Notes: generated by a model not told the origin, from the sequence alone. A stretch of DNA of 62,068 bases from Chloroflexi bacterium 54-19 (GCA_001898225.1 MKTJ01000033.1:1-62068); one strand, 5' to 3'. Counted from the stretch's first letter, positions 27,272 to 36,198 are shown. Program-made: numbers and translations.

Positions 27272-27515
27272 ATACCCCATTATCGACACAATCATATAGC
27301 TCAATTGAATTGTAAAATAGTCGAATTGACTATATAAATTTTTATAAATGTGTGATATGATAATTCCAACCAACAGACTCGCAGTAAACCTTGCATGAGT
27401 AATAAAAATACATTTTTGGGATTTCCCAAACCAATTTTTCAAGAGAAAAAATGAGCTAGTAAGTTAAAAGTGGGGCAAAATAACAATCCTTACTTAATAG
27501 GAGTAGGAGTCCGTA

Positions 27516-28247
27516 ATGGATGATGACGATACCAGGGATTTTAATTGGGCTAAAGGCTTAATTAAACAAGGTAGATTTCAGGAGGCCCGTCCAATTCTCA
27601 ATCAGCTTTTCAAGCGTTACCCTGAAAACGGAGAAATAGAAGAACTTCGCGCCAAATGCTTACAAGCAGGCCAATCTGACGCAAATCGTTTAACCGACGA
27701 TAGATTTCCTTACAATCCTAAAAACTCGACGGAAATCCAAGGACAAGTGGCTACTAGCAACAATACCTATATTGTACCAATAATCGGAAGTATTGCTATG
27801 CTGGCAAGTGTTTTTTTACCCTGGTTTTCTGTAAGTGTTAGTTCGGGGTTTATAAATATAGCTGCCACTTCTAATGGGCTGGGAAATTTTGAAGGTTCAG
27901 CCATATTGGTTAGTGCATTACATCAGCGAGGTTCAAGTTTTACAGACGGAGTTTTTATTTTAGGGTTAGGTGTTCTGGCAATCCTGGTGAGCATAGTCGG
28001 TTTTGTTAATAATAACCCAAACGCCTGGAAAGCTGGTATTTTATTTGGTTTGGTGGGAGGGGGTATCGCTATTTATGATGCAGTTAGACTCTCAAGTACA
28101 CTTGACGACTTAAATAATTCACTGAATTCCGATTCGTCTTCAGGTGTTGCCAGTAATGTTCAACTAGGTTTTGGCCCTTGGTTAGGGGCAATTGGAGGCT
28201 TAGTCGTAATTATCGGCTGTTTGGCCGTAAACAATAAAAGAGTTTAA
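27516..28247 (+). CDS. Unknown membrane protein, low-GC gene
   Basis: Not recognised. The 243-residue protein starts with a TPR-like helical pair (AKGLIKQGRFQEARPILNQLFKRYPENGEIEELRAK, residues about 9-45), then a polar linker, then four hydrophobic helices between about residues 85 and 240. Codon use and the upstream region are visibly more AT-rich than the neighbours, which suggests more recent acquisition. GGAGTAGGAG precedes the ATG. TTGTAA (27310-27315), 17 nt and TATAAA (27333-27338) could be its promoter. It has its own terminator. Confidence 0.7.
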   Translation: MDDDDTRDFNWAKGLIKQGRFQEARPILNQLFKRYPENGEIEELRAKCLQAGQSDANRLTDDRFPYNPKNSTEIQGQVATSNNTYIVPIIGSIAMLASVFLPWFSVSVSSGFINIAATSNGLGNFEGSAILVSALHQRGSSFTDGVFILGLGVLAILVSIVGFVNNNPNAWKAGILFGLVGGGIAIYDAVRLSSTLDDLNNSLNSDSSSGVASNVQLGFGPWLGAIGGLVVIIGCLAVNNKRV

Positions 28248-28276
28248 CCTAATAACCTTAACAGGTAAATAACCCT

Positions 28277-28308
28277 AAACCCCACGGGAACAAACCGCGG
28301 GGTTTTTT
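28277..28308 (+). terminator. Terminator of the low-GC membrane protein gene
   Basis: AAACCCCaCGG (28277-28287) pairs with CCGcGGGGTTT, and a T-run continues to 28308. Confidence 0.8.
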
Positions 28309-28369
28309 AGTCTATATAAACAAGGCCAAAATATCTTACGGAAACCAAACAACTGCTTTTTGACTGTCT

Positions 28370-28463
28370 CGGAACCACCCCCGGCGGGTGTGACGTTCCG
28401 GGCCAGGTTATTCCAGTAAGACCCTGTTTCCAGGGCTTACCCTATCTCGCTTACCTGCCGGGG
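28370..28463 (+). other. Candidate structured RNA with alternative pairings
   Basis: CGGAAC (28370-28375) pairs with GTTCCG (28395-28400) around a CACCC-ccggc-GGGTG hairpin. GTAAG-a-CCCTG pairs with CAGGG-CTTAC (28416-28440). In competition, CCCCGGCGGGT (28379-28389) can pair with ACCTGCCGGGG (28453-28463), with one G-U. No known riboswitch class is recognised. It lies about 170 bases upstream of a lipoprotein gene in a 386-base gap with no other gene. Confidence 0.35.
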
Positions 28464-28633
28464 TCTTTGCAACCCAGCCCAACCCGACACTTTTCGCCAA
28501 ACGCCAAACCATTAACCGGCCCTGTATAAAAACAAAAGCAGAAAAATCTCTCTCGCCTGATTACCTTTAATCGCATACCGCCCGGCCAGACGGCTATTAT
28601 TAAAACTTCGGGTTAGTCGAAGGAGTAATATAG

Positions 28634-29314
28634 GTGAAATTTAGAAGTGTCGCCCTCGTCTTTATTATTCTTTTCTCGTTCGGCGGATTAGCCGCCTGCG
28701 GGGATAGCACCACGACCGTGCTAACCCTGGCTACCACATCGCCCGAAATGCTGACAACCTCGTCCAACCCGACCACCACGTCCGCCCCGGCCTCGAACGG
28801 AGATGCGCAAACCCTCGCGCCCACGCCGACTCCTAACGCCGCCTATACCGCCATCGCCATCCAGAAAGAAAAGTTCGCCACCCAGAGCGCCAGCCATATC
28901 ACAATGGGCGCGTTAAGTTACATGGCGACCATGACCGCCGGTCCGACCCCGCCCACCAGCGCCGCCAGACCCTTCGTGGCGCTAAACGTCAACGGCAACC
29001 GCTACCAGGATACCATCGGCTCCTATGCCGCCAAATCGGGCAATACCTTTTACGTGATTGACCTTACCGTCACCAACACTTCCTCAAAAATCGTCGATTT
29101 GCGCCAGTCCTTCTTCAGGGTCCTGGCCGGGCAGACCGCCACCTACGCCTTTTCCGACAAATCGTACGGCCTCGACAAAGAGATAAAAAATACCATCCTG
29201 GGGCCGGGTGAATTCGCCAGGGGTGAGCTTGGCTTCGAAGTCCCCAGGGACCAGACCATTACCTCCATCGAGTTTACGGACGCCTCGAACAAGGTCGCTG
29301 TCATCATCAAATAG
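28634..29314 (+). CDS. Lipoprotein with DUF4352-like beta domain
   Basis: The 226-residue protein has a lipoprotein signal with lipobox LAAC (Cys at about 22), a Thr/Ser/Pro-rich linker to about residue 75, then a C-terminal immunoglobulin-like domain resembling DUF4352: TFYVIDLTVTNTSSKIVDLRQSFFRVL and ILGPGEFARGELGFEVP. It should be tethered outside the membrane; its function is unknown. The start is GTG with AAGGAG nine bases ahead. Confidence 0.75.
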   Translation: MKFRSVALVFIILFSFGGLAACGDSTTTVLTLATTSPEMLTTSSNPTTTSAPASNGDAQTLAPTPTPNAAYTAIAIQKEKFATQSASHITMGALSYMATMTAGPTPPTSAARPFVALNVNGNRYQDTIGSYAAKSGNTFYVIDLTVTNTSSKIVDLRQSFFRVLAGQTATYAFSDKSYGLDKEIKNTILGPGEFARGELGFEVPRDQTITSIEFTDASNKVAVIIK

Positions 29315-29341
29315 AACTTTACATAAATAAATGAGGGTGAG

Positions 29342-29374
29342 TAAAAAAAAGCCGCCGGGCAGTTAACCGGCGGC
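29342..29374 (-). terminator. Hairpin with T-run facing the minus strand
   Basis: GCCGCCGG (29351-29358) and CCGGCGGC (29367-29374) form a strong stem. The T-run (complement of 29343-29350) lies on the minus-strand side; on the plus strand the flank is GTTGTGTG. It could stop the lipoprotein transcript inefficiently, or end an unannotated minus-strand RNA from the gene-free stretch 29375-29690. Confidence 0.5.
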
Positions 29375-29690
29375 GTTGTGTGCTCGCATTATTTGTGTAG
29401 GAGGTATCTATATAGGAGAATATTAGAGGTCATTCGGTAAATTGCCGTGGGGCAACTTGCCTTGTGTTTTTCGAGAGATGCTTCCCGGAAGGCTCCGGGC
29501 TGCATTTATTTCTCTCATTAGTTAATACGCGCTGGCTATCCAAAAGTTACTGTCCCGTTACACCCGAAAACGGGTTCTTATCTTTCTCTAATACTTCAGG
29601 CCGAATTTGGCCTCAGAATCACCAGAACTCCTTAAAACCGCCCGGGATTTTCGTAACTTTCCGCGTAACCAAAATGGCCGGGGATGCCGG

Positions 29691-29720
29691 TTGGCAAGCT
29701 GCCCTCTAAAGTTGTATAAT
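29691..29720 (+). promoter_or_regulatory. Promoter of the membrane protein-birA-HAD operon
   Basis: TTGGCA (29691-29696), an 18-nt spacer and TATAAT (29715-29720) are close to consensus. The predicted start is near 29727, about 40 bases before the TTG start codon. An 81-codon open frame upstream (29464-29709) has no Shine-Dalgarno and is not called. Confidence 0.7.
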
Positions 29721-29765
29721 CAAGAAGTCTAGCCACCTGCGGCTTTTACCTCAAAGGAGAAGTTT

Positions 29766-30626
29766 TTGTTTCGCCAGGCATTTGCAATATTAGGTCGGTC
29801 CCTCTGGGAACTCTGGGACAATATTTTTGTACTCGTCGTCGCCAATCTCGTCTGGTCGCTGGCCCTGGTGCCCGCTATGGCGGCCCTGAGCTTTATCGGC
29901 GGCTGGATCGGGCTGATAGTTACCATCCTGGACCTGCTGTTTTTGAGCGGTCCGGTTACGCTGGGCCTCTACGAGCTAACCCTCAACGCCAACCGCCGCG
30001 AGAGGTTGGAACTCTATGTGCTTTTCCAGAGCGTCCGCACGAACTACTGGCGCGGCTTCCAGGTCGGCCTGCTCAACGTTATTTTTGTGGTGCTGGCCTT
30101 CGTTAACCTGACCTTCTACTCGTCACTGGCCGCCAGCAACAGCCCGCTCGGTCTCGCCGTGATTTTGTGGGGCTACGTGGTCTTTATCTGGTTCACGATG
30201 CAGTTCCATATGTGGCCGCTGGGCCTGCGCATGGAGAAATTTAGCCTGCTGGGGCTGCTGCGTAACTCCTTCCTGGCAACCTTCAAATACCCGGTCCTGA
30301 GCCTGGTCCTCGGCTTCGTGGTCGGTCTCTTTTTCCTCCTTTCCGGCCTGGTCAGCTTTTTGCCCCTTGTCATTTTCGGGATAAGCTATCACGCCCTGGT
30401 CGGCAACAAGGCTCTCAACCTCGTGCTGGAAAGAGAGCAGGTCAAGCAGGAGAACTCGCCCGCCAGCGAAGGCGAAAATCCTTTCGCTATTGAAGCGGCC
30501 CCGCTGCCGCCACCACCCGTAACCGAAACCGAACCCAAACCTTTTACCACCCGTAACGCTCCCCAGGGCGTGCTGCGCCGGGGCGGTATCGAAAAATCAG
30601 GCGAAGAATCTTCCTCCAATTTGTAA
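29766..30626 (+). CDS. Polytopic membrane protein (DUF624/YesL-like)
   Basis: The 286-residue protein has about six helices: RSLWELWDNIFVLVVANLVW, GLIVTILDLLFLSGPVTLGLY, VGLLNVIFVVLAFVNLTFY and others. A hydrophilic, Pro-rich cytoplasmic tail follows after residue 225. The N-terminal half resembles the DUF624 (YesL) family of unknown function. The start is TTG with AAAGGAG six bases ahead. It is the first gene of a likely operon with birA and a HAD phosphatase. Confidence 0.65.
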   Translation: MFRQAFAILGRSLWELWDNIFVLVVANLVWSLALVPAMAALSFIGGWIGLIVTILDLLFLSGPVTLGLYELTLNANRRERLELYVLFQSVRTNYWRGFQVGLLNVIFVVLAFVNLTFYSSLAASNSPLGLAVILWGYVVFIWFTMQFHMWPLGLRMEKFSLLGLLRNSFLATFKYPVLSLVLGFVVGLFFLLSGLVSFLPLVIFGISYHALVGNKALNLVLEREQVKQENSPASEGENPFAIEAAPLPPPPVTETEPKPFTTRNAPQGVLRRGGIEKSGEESSSNL

Positions 30627-30632
30627 TTTTGC

Positions 30633-31469
30633 ATGGACCAGCCAAATCTCGACCCATTTGAACCGGAATATTTTTTAAAAATGGCCCCGGCCTACCGGGA
30701 TAAGCTGGTCTATTTCCCCACGATTGATTCCACAAACCTGGAAGCCCGTAAACGGCTGCGCGGTCCTCACGGCCCCCGGGAAATGGTCCTGGTGACGGAT
30801 AGACAGACGGCGGGGCGGGGTCGCCTCAACCGGACCTGGGAAGCGCCTTTCGCCTCCGGTCTGCTCTGCACCCTGGCCCTACCCCTCGCCCCCCTATCGC
30901 TGGACCGGGCCTATCTCTATACGGCGTCCGTGGCCCTCTCGCTGCTGGAAAGCGCCTGGCGAGAAGGCGGGGTCGAGTTGCAACTGAAATGGCCGAACGA
31001 CCTGCTGCGGGATGGGCGCAAGTGCTGCGGTATCCTGGCCGAAATCGAACACGGACTCGGCCCGAACCGGGACGAAAGCTGGCTGGCCCTCGGTTTTGGC
31101 CTTAACACCGGGCTGACCGAGGCCGATTTTGCCGCCGCCGGGCTGACCGGGCGGGCCGCCAATGTCTTTCCGCCCGGCCTGACGGTGGACCGCGAGGCTT
31201 TCCTGGCCGCGACCCTGGCTACCTTAGAAAATTTCCGGGTCCAACTGGCCGAAGACCCCGAAACGGTGCGCCGGGCCTGGAGCGAAAAGTTGGTGACGCT
31301 GGGTAAGCCGGTCGAAGTGCGGAACATGGGCGGCACCCTCCAACTGGAAGGTGTGGCGGTCGGGGTCGACCCCAACGGGGGTTTGCAGGTCCGCACCGCC
31401 GAGGGTAAACTGGAAACGGTCCAGGCCGGGGACGTATCGGTGCGGCTGGCCGGGGGCGGCTACGCCTGA
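30633..31469 (+). CDS. birA: Biotin--[acetyl-CoA-carboxylase] ligase
   Basis: The 278-residue protein has the biotin ligase catalytic domain: FPTIDSTNLEARK, the biotinyl-AMP loop QTAGRGRLNRTWEAP, LKWPNDLL and the KCCGILAEIE strand. The C-terminal SH3-like domain is present (VEVRNMGGTLQLEGVAVGVD). The N-terminal winged helix of the E. coli repressor is missing, so this is a mono-functional ligase that attaches biotin to carboxylase subunits. It starts six bases after the upstream gene with no clear Shine-Dalgarno, implying coupling. Confidence 0.92.
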   Translation: MDQPNLDPFEPEYFLKMAPAYRDKLVYFPTIDSTNLEARKRLRGPHGPREMVLVTDRQTAGRGRLNRTWEAPFASGLLCTLALPLAPLSLDRAYLYTASVALSLLESAWREGGVELQLKWPNDLLRDGRKCCGILAEIEHGLGPNRDESWLALGFGLNTGLTEADFAAAGLTGRAANVFPPGLTVDREAFLAATLATLENFRVQLAEDPETVRRAWSEKLVTLGKPVEVRNMGGTLQLEGVAVGVDPNGGLQVRTAEGKLETVQAGDVSVRLAGGGYA

Positions 31470-31487
31470 TTTACTAAGGGGAGAGCA

Positions 31488-32243
31488 ATGGCACCAACCG
31501 AGAAATTTCAAAATATCCGGGCGGTTATCTTCGATTTTGGCGACACCCTGATACACGGCAACTTTACCGCCGGGGCCACCGACACGGTCTGGGAAGACAT
31601 TTACGCTCAGCTTATCAACCCCCGGCGCGATACGACTATTCCCGAACTCAAAGTGCTGCGAGCGGCCTGGCACGAACACGTCCAGACCGCGATGGCCCGG
31701 ACCTGGAAGGAAAAGACCGAGCAGGAAGTCGAGTTTCTGCCGCTGGTCCGGCAAGCCTTCCTGGTCGCCGGGATACCCGCCGATGACGCCTTTTTGCGCG
31801 AAGTCATCAGCCTCGAACATCACCTGCTCTACAAAAGAATTGTCAGTGTCGCGCCCGAAGCGATTGCCACCCTGGGCGAGTTGCGGGAAAGGGGCTACCG
31901 GCTCGGATTGGTCTCGAACTTTTGCAACCTGCCCGAAGTAGCTTACGATAATATCCGGCAAGTTGGGCTGCTCGACTACTTCGACCGGACCATTTTGTCG
32001 TGCGAAGTCGGCTGGCGTAAGCCCTCCCAACTGATTTACCGCCAGATGCTGGAACGGCTGGACGTGCCGGGCGAGGCGACGGTCTTCGTGGGCGACCGCC
32101 TGATTGAGGATGTCCAAGGACCGCAGCGCCTGGGGATGCGGGGCGTCCAGACCATCCAGTTCCGCCAGGATGAACCCAACCCCGCCATCATCCCCGACGC
32201 CGTTATCGAGCGCCTCGACCAGCTTTTAGACCTGCTTCCTTAG
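31488..32243 (+). CDS. HAD family hydrolase
   Basis: The 251-residue haloacid dehalogenase-fold protein shows motif I IFDFGDTLIHG (the second Asp of the usual DxDx(T/V) is retained as DFGDT), motif II LGLVSNF, the lysine in GWRKPSQLIYRQML and motif IV FVGDRLIEDVQGPQ. It probably dephosphorylates a small metabolite. AGGGGAG precedes the ATG. It is the last gene of the run that starts at 29766. Confidence 0.85.
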   Translation: MAPTEKFQNIRAVIFDFGDTLIHGNFTAGATDTVWEDIYAQLINPRRDTTIPELKVLRAAWHEHVQTAMARTWKEKTEQEVEFLPLVRQAFLVAGIPADDAFLREVISLEHHLLYKRIVSVAPEAIATLGELRERGYRLGLVSNFCNLPEVAYDNIRQVGLLDYFDRTILSCEVGWRKPSQLIYRQMLERLDVPGEATVFVGDRLIEDVQGPQRLGMRGVQTIQFRQDEPNPAIIPDAVIERLDQLLDLLP

Positions 32244-32270
32244 CCCAAACTACCGGGTAAAACTGGTTAG

Positions 32271-32602
32271 TAGAATTAGTACACGCCCTACAGGTGTGAG
32301 CAAAGCGAAGGCACCTATAGGGTACCCGCCGCGCCGTAGGCGAATATCACAGCCACTAAATTTTGATAATTTCAGTTCAAAGGTTTGATTCAGGCAAACC
32401 ATTGTTTCGGATATTGTCCAACGGACCGAGATTCTGTAGCTGCGCTACAGAATGACAGGTTAGTGTTTGTACCCGAAGGTCGAATAATTTGCAGGGTTCA
32501 GAGCGACAAATGACCTCTGCCTTCTGACCTCTGCCTTCTGACCTCTGCCTTCTGACCTCTGCCTTCTGACCTCTGCCTTCTGCCCTCTGACTACTAAAAA
32601 CT
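32271..32602. repeat. Mixed repeats between HAD and ccdA genes
   Basis: CCCTA..AGGTG and CACCT..TAGGG (about 32285-32324) form a hairpin. A CGGAATGACA-family copy covers 32414-32458, here as GTAGCTGCGCTACAGAATGACA. CTGACCT/CTGCCTT heptads fill 32513-32602. The 520-base gap has no gene. Confidence 0.75.
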
Positions 32603-32763
32603 GCTCTAAACTTCTTTTAACCTTTTTGTAAGGGCTTTTGCGGGCAACTTCTGGTATAGTGAACCAGGCAGTTTATGTAAGACAGGTTCTGCTTTCCCGT
32701 TTTAATTTCTCGTTTAAAATTTCTTTTTTACAAATACAAACCGATTAGCAAATTAAAGAGCAA

Positions 32764-33561
32764 ATGTTAGATTCTCACCTGGCAATTCTTTCCCAGCTTA
32801 CCGGGCCGGTCGCCCAGGTAGCCCCGGTCAACCTGGCCGCCACCTTCCTGGAAGGTTTGCTGTCGTTCGGGTCGCCCTGCGTGCTGCCGTTGGTGCCGGG
32901 CTACCTCTCGTTTATCAGTGGCGTGTCGGTGGCCAGGGCGGTCGAGAACCGGGCCGGAGACCCCTCCCCGCTCGGCTGGAGCGATACCCGCCGGGTACTG
33001 ACCGCGATTGGCTTCTTTATCCTCGGCTTTACGGTCGTCTTTATCGCCATTTTCGGCCTCTACTACACCCTGGCCGACCTTCTGGGGACCGATATAAAAC
33101 CGTTTATCCAGGTCTTTGCCGGGTGCGCCGTCATCATAATGGGGCTCCACTTTATCGGGCTGTTCAAGATACCCTTTCTGAACTTTGAAAAAAGGTTTCA
33201 CTTCAACGCCGCCAACAAGCCGGTCGGCTTAATCGGGGCGTTCCTGGTCGGGGCCGGTTTCGCCGCCGGGTGGTCGCCCTGCATCGGGCCTTTTTTGAGC
33301 GCGGCCATGACCAACGCCCTCGACAGCCGCAACACCTGGAGCGGCGTCGGCATGATGCTGGTCTACTCGGCGGGATTAGGTATTCCCTTCCTTCTTGCCG
33401 GGCTTTTCATGAGCCGGTTGCTGGCCTTTATCGCCAGGGTCCGCCGCCATTACCAGGTTATCGAAATCGCCAGCGGCCTCCTGCTCCTACTAATCGGCGT
33501 GATGATTGTGACCAACAACATGACCGAGCTAACCTCGGCCCTGGGGCGGTTGCAGAGTTAA
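32764..33561 (+). CDS. ccdA: Cytochrome c biogenesis protein CcdA
   Basis: The 265-residue six-helix thiol transporter has the paired cysteines in FGSPCVLPLVPGYLSF (helix 1) and AGWSPCIGPFLSA (helix 4), the hallmark of CcdA. It carries electrons from cytosolic thioredoxin across the membrane to extracytoplasmic thiol proteins. The TlpA-like lipoprotein 32 bases downstream is the natural acceptor. An N-terminal extension of about 20 residues precedes helix 1. Confidence 0.92.
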   Translation: MLDSHLAILSQLTGPVAQVAPVNLAATFLEGLLSFGSPCVLPLVPGYLSFISGVSVARAVENRAGDPSPLGWSDTRRVLTAIGFFILGFTVVFIAIFGLYYTLADLLGTDIKPFIQVFAGCAVIIMGLHFIGLFKIPFLNFEKRFHFNAANKPVGLIGAFLVGAGFAAGWSPCIGPFLSAAMTNALDSRNTWSGVGMMLVYSAGLGIPFLLAGLFMSRLLAFIARVRRHYQVIEIASGLLLLLIGVMIVTNNMTELTSALGRLQS

Positions 33562-33593
33562 CCGCTTTTTGAAGTAGAATTTGAAGTAAATTT

Positions 33594-34205
33594 ATGAAGT
33601 ACCGTGCTTTTTTACCAGTTCTGATTGCGCTCGCTTTGCTCACCGGAAGCCTGCTCCTGGCGGCCTGTGGCGACACCCCCACCCCGACCATGAGCGCGAT
33701 GCCCCTGCCGACCTCCGGCATGATGTCGATGGCAATTACCCCGGCCCAGCAACCCCTGGACGTTACCCCCCAGAGCGGGCCTACAAAAATCATTCCCGGC
33801 GCGATGGCCCCCGATTTTGCCGTAACCGATATTGACGGCCAGCCGTTAAAACTGAGTGACCACCGGGGCAAGGCCGTTATCATCAACTACTGGTCGGTCT
33901 ACTGCGACTATTGCAAAGAAGAAATGCCCGCCCTGGTCAAGACCTACCAGGCCAACCGGGATAAACTTAACATAATCGGAATTGATATAAACGACCAGCC
34001 CGGCGAGGTGCGCGACTTTATCAATCAGCTAAAGGTAACTTACCCGATTGTAATTGATAACACCGGGGACATGGTCTACAAGTACCGGGTGGTGGGACGC
34101 CCGACTTCGATTTTTATCAACAAAAACGGGATGATTACCGGGGTGATTCCGGGGATGGCTACCCCCGATGTGTTGCAAGAACAGCTCGCCAGGGTCCTGC
34201 AATAA
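33594..34205 (+). CDS. TlpA/ResA-like thioredoxin-fold lipoprotein
   Basis: The 203-residue protein has a lipobox LLLAAC (Cys25), a short linker, then an AhpC-TSA/redoxin domain beginning PGAMAPDFAVTDIDGQPLKLSD. The active site is CDYC at 104-107 instead of the more usual CxPC, so proline is replaced by Tyr before the second Cys. It should reduce or isomerise disulfides (for example in apocytochromes) outside the membrane, fed by CcdA. Its Shine-Dalgarno is weak, and translation is probably coupled to ccdA. Confidence 0.88.
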   Translation: MKYRAFLPVLIALALLTGSLLLAACGDTPTPTMSAMPLPTSGMMSMAITPAQQPLDVTPQSGPTKIIPGAMAPDFAVTDIDGQPLKLSDHRGKAVIINYWSVYCDYCKEEMPALVKTYQANRDKLNIIGIDINDQPGEVRDFINQLKVTYPIVIDNTGDMVYKYRVVGRPTSIFINKNGMITGVIPGMATPDVLQEQLARVLQ

Positions 34206-34220
34206 CTTGACATAATAATA

Positions 34221-34254
34221 GCCCCATTTGCCGCGCTTGGAAACGCAATGGGGC
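34221..34254 (+). terminator. Hairpin after the ccdA-tlpA pair
   Basis: GCCCCATT (34221-34228) pairs with AATGGGGC (34247-34254). No T-run follows, so termination here would be inefficient or factor-dependent. Confidence 0.35.
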
Positions 34255-34355
34255 CTGGGTGTTCACCATGAACATAACAAAATACTACATGCCTATTTAT
34301 CCAGACTTATGTAAACTTGTCAATAGGAAACTGGAAGAATAGGAATGAAGTAACG

Positions 34356-34384
34356 TTGACTTTGCGGTCCTTTCGGGCTACCTT
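34356..34384 (+). promoter_or_regulatory. Promoter of a possibly leaderless gene
   Basis: TTGACT (34356-34361), 17 nt and TACCTT (34379-34384, TANNNT form) end six bases before the ATG at 34391, with no Shine-Dalgarno between them. Transcription would begin at or next to the start codon. Confidence 0.45.
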
Positions 34385-34390
34385 TCAGCT

Positions 34391-35356
34391 ATGGAACAAA
34401 AAGAAGCCGACAATCGTACGGTCAGTCGCACTAACAGTACGACTGAACTCGAAGAAGAAATAACCGGGCCACAGGGTCGCACTGGTGAAGAAGCCGACCC
34501 TGAAGCCAGCAACCTGGATGATACGGTGGCGACCTCCCTGGCCCCAGAAGTACCGGGGGAAGACGCCGCGCCCGAAGCGGAGCCGGACCAGGAGCAGGCG
34601 CAAGCCCTCTTGCCGCTGGCTTCGGGGGTCGGGCGCCGCCTCAAACGCCGCCGCACCAACGCGCCTCTCAAAGTCAAAGAACCGGACGAGGACGCTGCCG
34701 GGAAACTGGCCCACCCTCACGACCCTGAAGACTATCCCCTGTCCGCCTGGCGAGCCCGCACCCCCGATAACAGGGGATTGGGAAGAGGTGGCCTCGCGGC
34801 GGTAGTCCTGCTGGTCATTTTCGTGCCGACCTTCTTTTTCTTCCTGTACCTCCTTTACTCGAATACCGAGCGGATTGACGCCATCCGCCAGAACCTGGCC
34901 GATTTCAACGAAAGCGGGGCGGTAGCCGCCGCCTCCGGCACGGTCAGCGCCGAAAACAGCCTGGTCCAGTTGCTCAACCGGGCCGGGACCCAGATGTACC
35001 CGCTCAAGGTTGAAAACCTCAGTCCGAGCGGGCGGGTGGTCTTCTATACCGATAACAACACCCTGGCCTTTACCTACGGCAACCTTGACCCCCTGGATGC
35101 CGACCAGGTTTATACCATCTGGCTTGCCAGCAAACCTGCCGGGAGCGCCGACGCGACCTATATCCGGCTGGCAAACCTGCCCAACAACCACACCAACGCG
35201 GGCACCACGCTGGTCAACCAGGGCGCTTTGCCCGCCAACTTCAAGCTGGCGAACTATGCCGAGATTAGCGTGACGGTCGAAAAGGTGGACCAGAAAAACG
35301 ATAAGCCGAGCGGACCGCGCGCTTTCTCCCTCGACCTGACCCAGCGCAAAAGCTAA
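34391..35356 (+). CDS. Anti-sigma-K (RskA)-like membrane protein
   Basis: Residues 1-135 of this 321-residue protein are acidic, then basic, and of low complexity. One membrane helix follows at about 137-158 (AAVVLLVIFVPTFFFFLYLLY). The outer domain (residues about 195-320: VVFYTDNNTLAFTYGNLDPL, QVYTIWLASKPAGS, ISVTVEKVDQKNDKPSGP) resembles the C-terminal domain of RskA/anti-sigma-K factors. There is no obvious zinc-binding anti-sigma domain in the cytoplasmic part and no sigma factor gene beside it, so the role is open. Confidence 0.6.
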   Translation: MEQKEADNRTVSRTNSTTELEEEITGPQGRTGEEADPEASNLDDTVATSLAPEVPGEDAAPEAEPDQEQAQALLPLASGVGRRLKRRRTNAPLKVKEPDEDAAGKLAHPHDPEDYPLSAWRARTPDNRGLGRGGLAAVVLLVIFVPTFFFFLYLLYSNTERIDAIRQNLADFNESGAVAAASGTVSAENSLVQLLNRAGTQMYPLKVENLSPSGRVVFYTDNNTLAFTYGNLDPLDADQVYTIWLASKPAGSADATYIRLANLPNNHTNAGTTLVNQGALPANFKLANYAEISVTVEKVDQKNDKPSGPRAFSLDLTQRKS

Positions 35357-35387
35357 CATCAGGCTGATAGCAAGTTTCTAAAAATAA

Positions 35388-35433
35388 AAAAACCCCCGGC
35401 TAGCCGTCCAAAACGATTAGCCGGGGGTTTTTA
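35388..35433. terminator. Bidirectional terminator between convergent genes
   Basis: AAACCCCCGGCTA pairs with TAGCCGGGGGTTT, flanked by an A-run on the left and a T-run on the right. It serves the anti-sigma-like gene and the SDR gene on the opposite strand. Confidence 0.85.
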
Positions 35434-35460
35434 GTGATATTGAAAAACTGCTGTAACGGG

Positions 35461-36198
35461 CTAAATCTGGGCCACACCGCCGTCTACAAAGATTTCGGAG
35501 CCGACCACGAAACTGCTATCGTCCGAGGCCAGAAAGAGGACCACTTTTGCCACTTCTTCCGGCTGACCCAACCGGCCCCAGGGGATGGTCTCCGCAAACG
35601 CGCCCAGGTTGTCCTCGCCACCGGCTAAACCCGCCAGACCTTGAGTGTGAATCGGGCCGGGGCTGACCACGTTGACCCGGATATTCCTATCTTTGAGGTC
35701 GAGGGTCCACGACCGGGCAAAATTACGGACAGCGGCTTTGGTGGCGCTATAGACGCTCAAAGCCGGGGTGCCGGTAGAGCCAGCCGTCGAAGCATTGAGA
35801 ACTATCGAGCCGCCTTCCTTGAAAAGCGGCAGGGCCTTCTGAACCGTGAACAGCAACCCTTTGACATTTATATCAAAAGTCCGGTCGTAATGCTCCTCGG
35901 TGATTTGTCCCAGGGGCATGAATTCGCCCAGGGCGGCGTTGGCGAAAAGGATGTCGAGTTGACCGTGCTGCCGCCTCACGGTGTCAAAAAGACGGTCGAG
36001 GTCGGCCAGGTTGGAAACATCGCTCTGGACCCCGGTGACATTCTCGCCAATCTCGCGGACGGCGGCGTCAAGCTCGGCCTGGCGGCGTCCGGTGATATAG
36101 ACATGTGCGCCCTCATTCGCCAGTAACCTGGCGGTAGCCAGGCCAATCCCGCTATTACCCCCGGTAATTACGGCCACTTTTCCTTCAAGCTTCTTCAT
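35461..36198 (-). CDS. SDR family oxidoreductase
   Basis: The 245-residue classical short-chain dehydrogenase has TGGNSGIG at the NAD(P) site, NAA, the catalytic Ser in [15 protein letters not shown] (Tyr-x3-Lys) and a VSPGP segment. An Arg near TGRR suggests NADPH preference. The substrate is unknown. AGGAG precedes the ATG. Its upstream region holds the same inverted repeat as the Rrf2-type regulator gene, so it is probably that regulator's target. Confidence 0.9.
   Translation of the reverse strand: MKKLEGKVAVITGGNSGIGLATARLLANEGAHVYITGRRQAELDAAVREIGENVTGVQSDVSNLADLDRLFDTVRRQHGQLDILFANAALGEFMPLGQITEEHYDRTFDINVKGLLFTVQKALPLFKEGGSIVLNASTAGSTGTPALSVYSATKAAVRNFARSWTLDLKDRNIRVNVVSPGPIHTQGLAGLAGGEDNLGAFAETIPWGRLGQPEEVAKVVLFLASDDSSFVVGSEIFVDGGVAQI

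Noticed and set aside
29464..29709. 81-codon open frame upstream of the DUF624-like gene
   Set aside because: No Shine-Dalgarno, no recognisable domain, composition unlike neighbours, and it runs into a strong promoter at 29691-29720.
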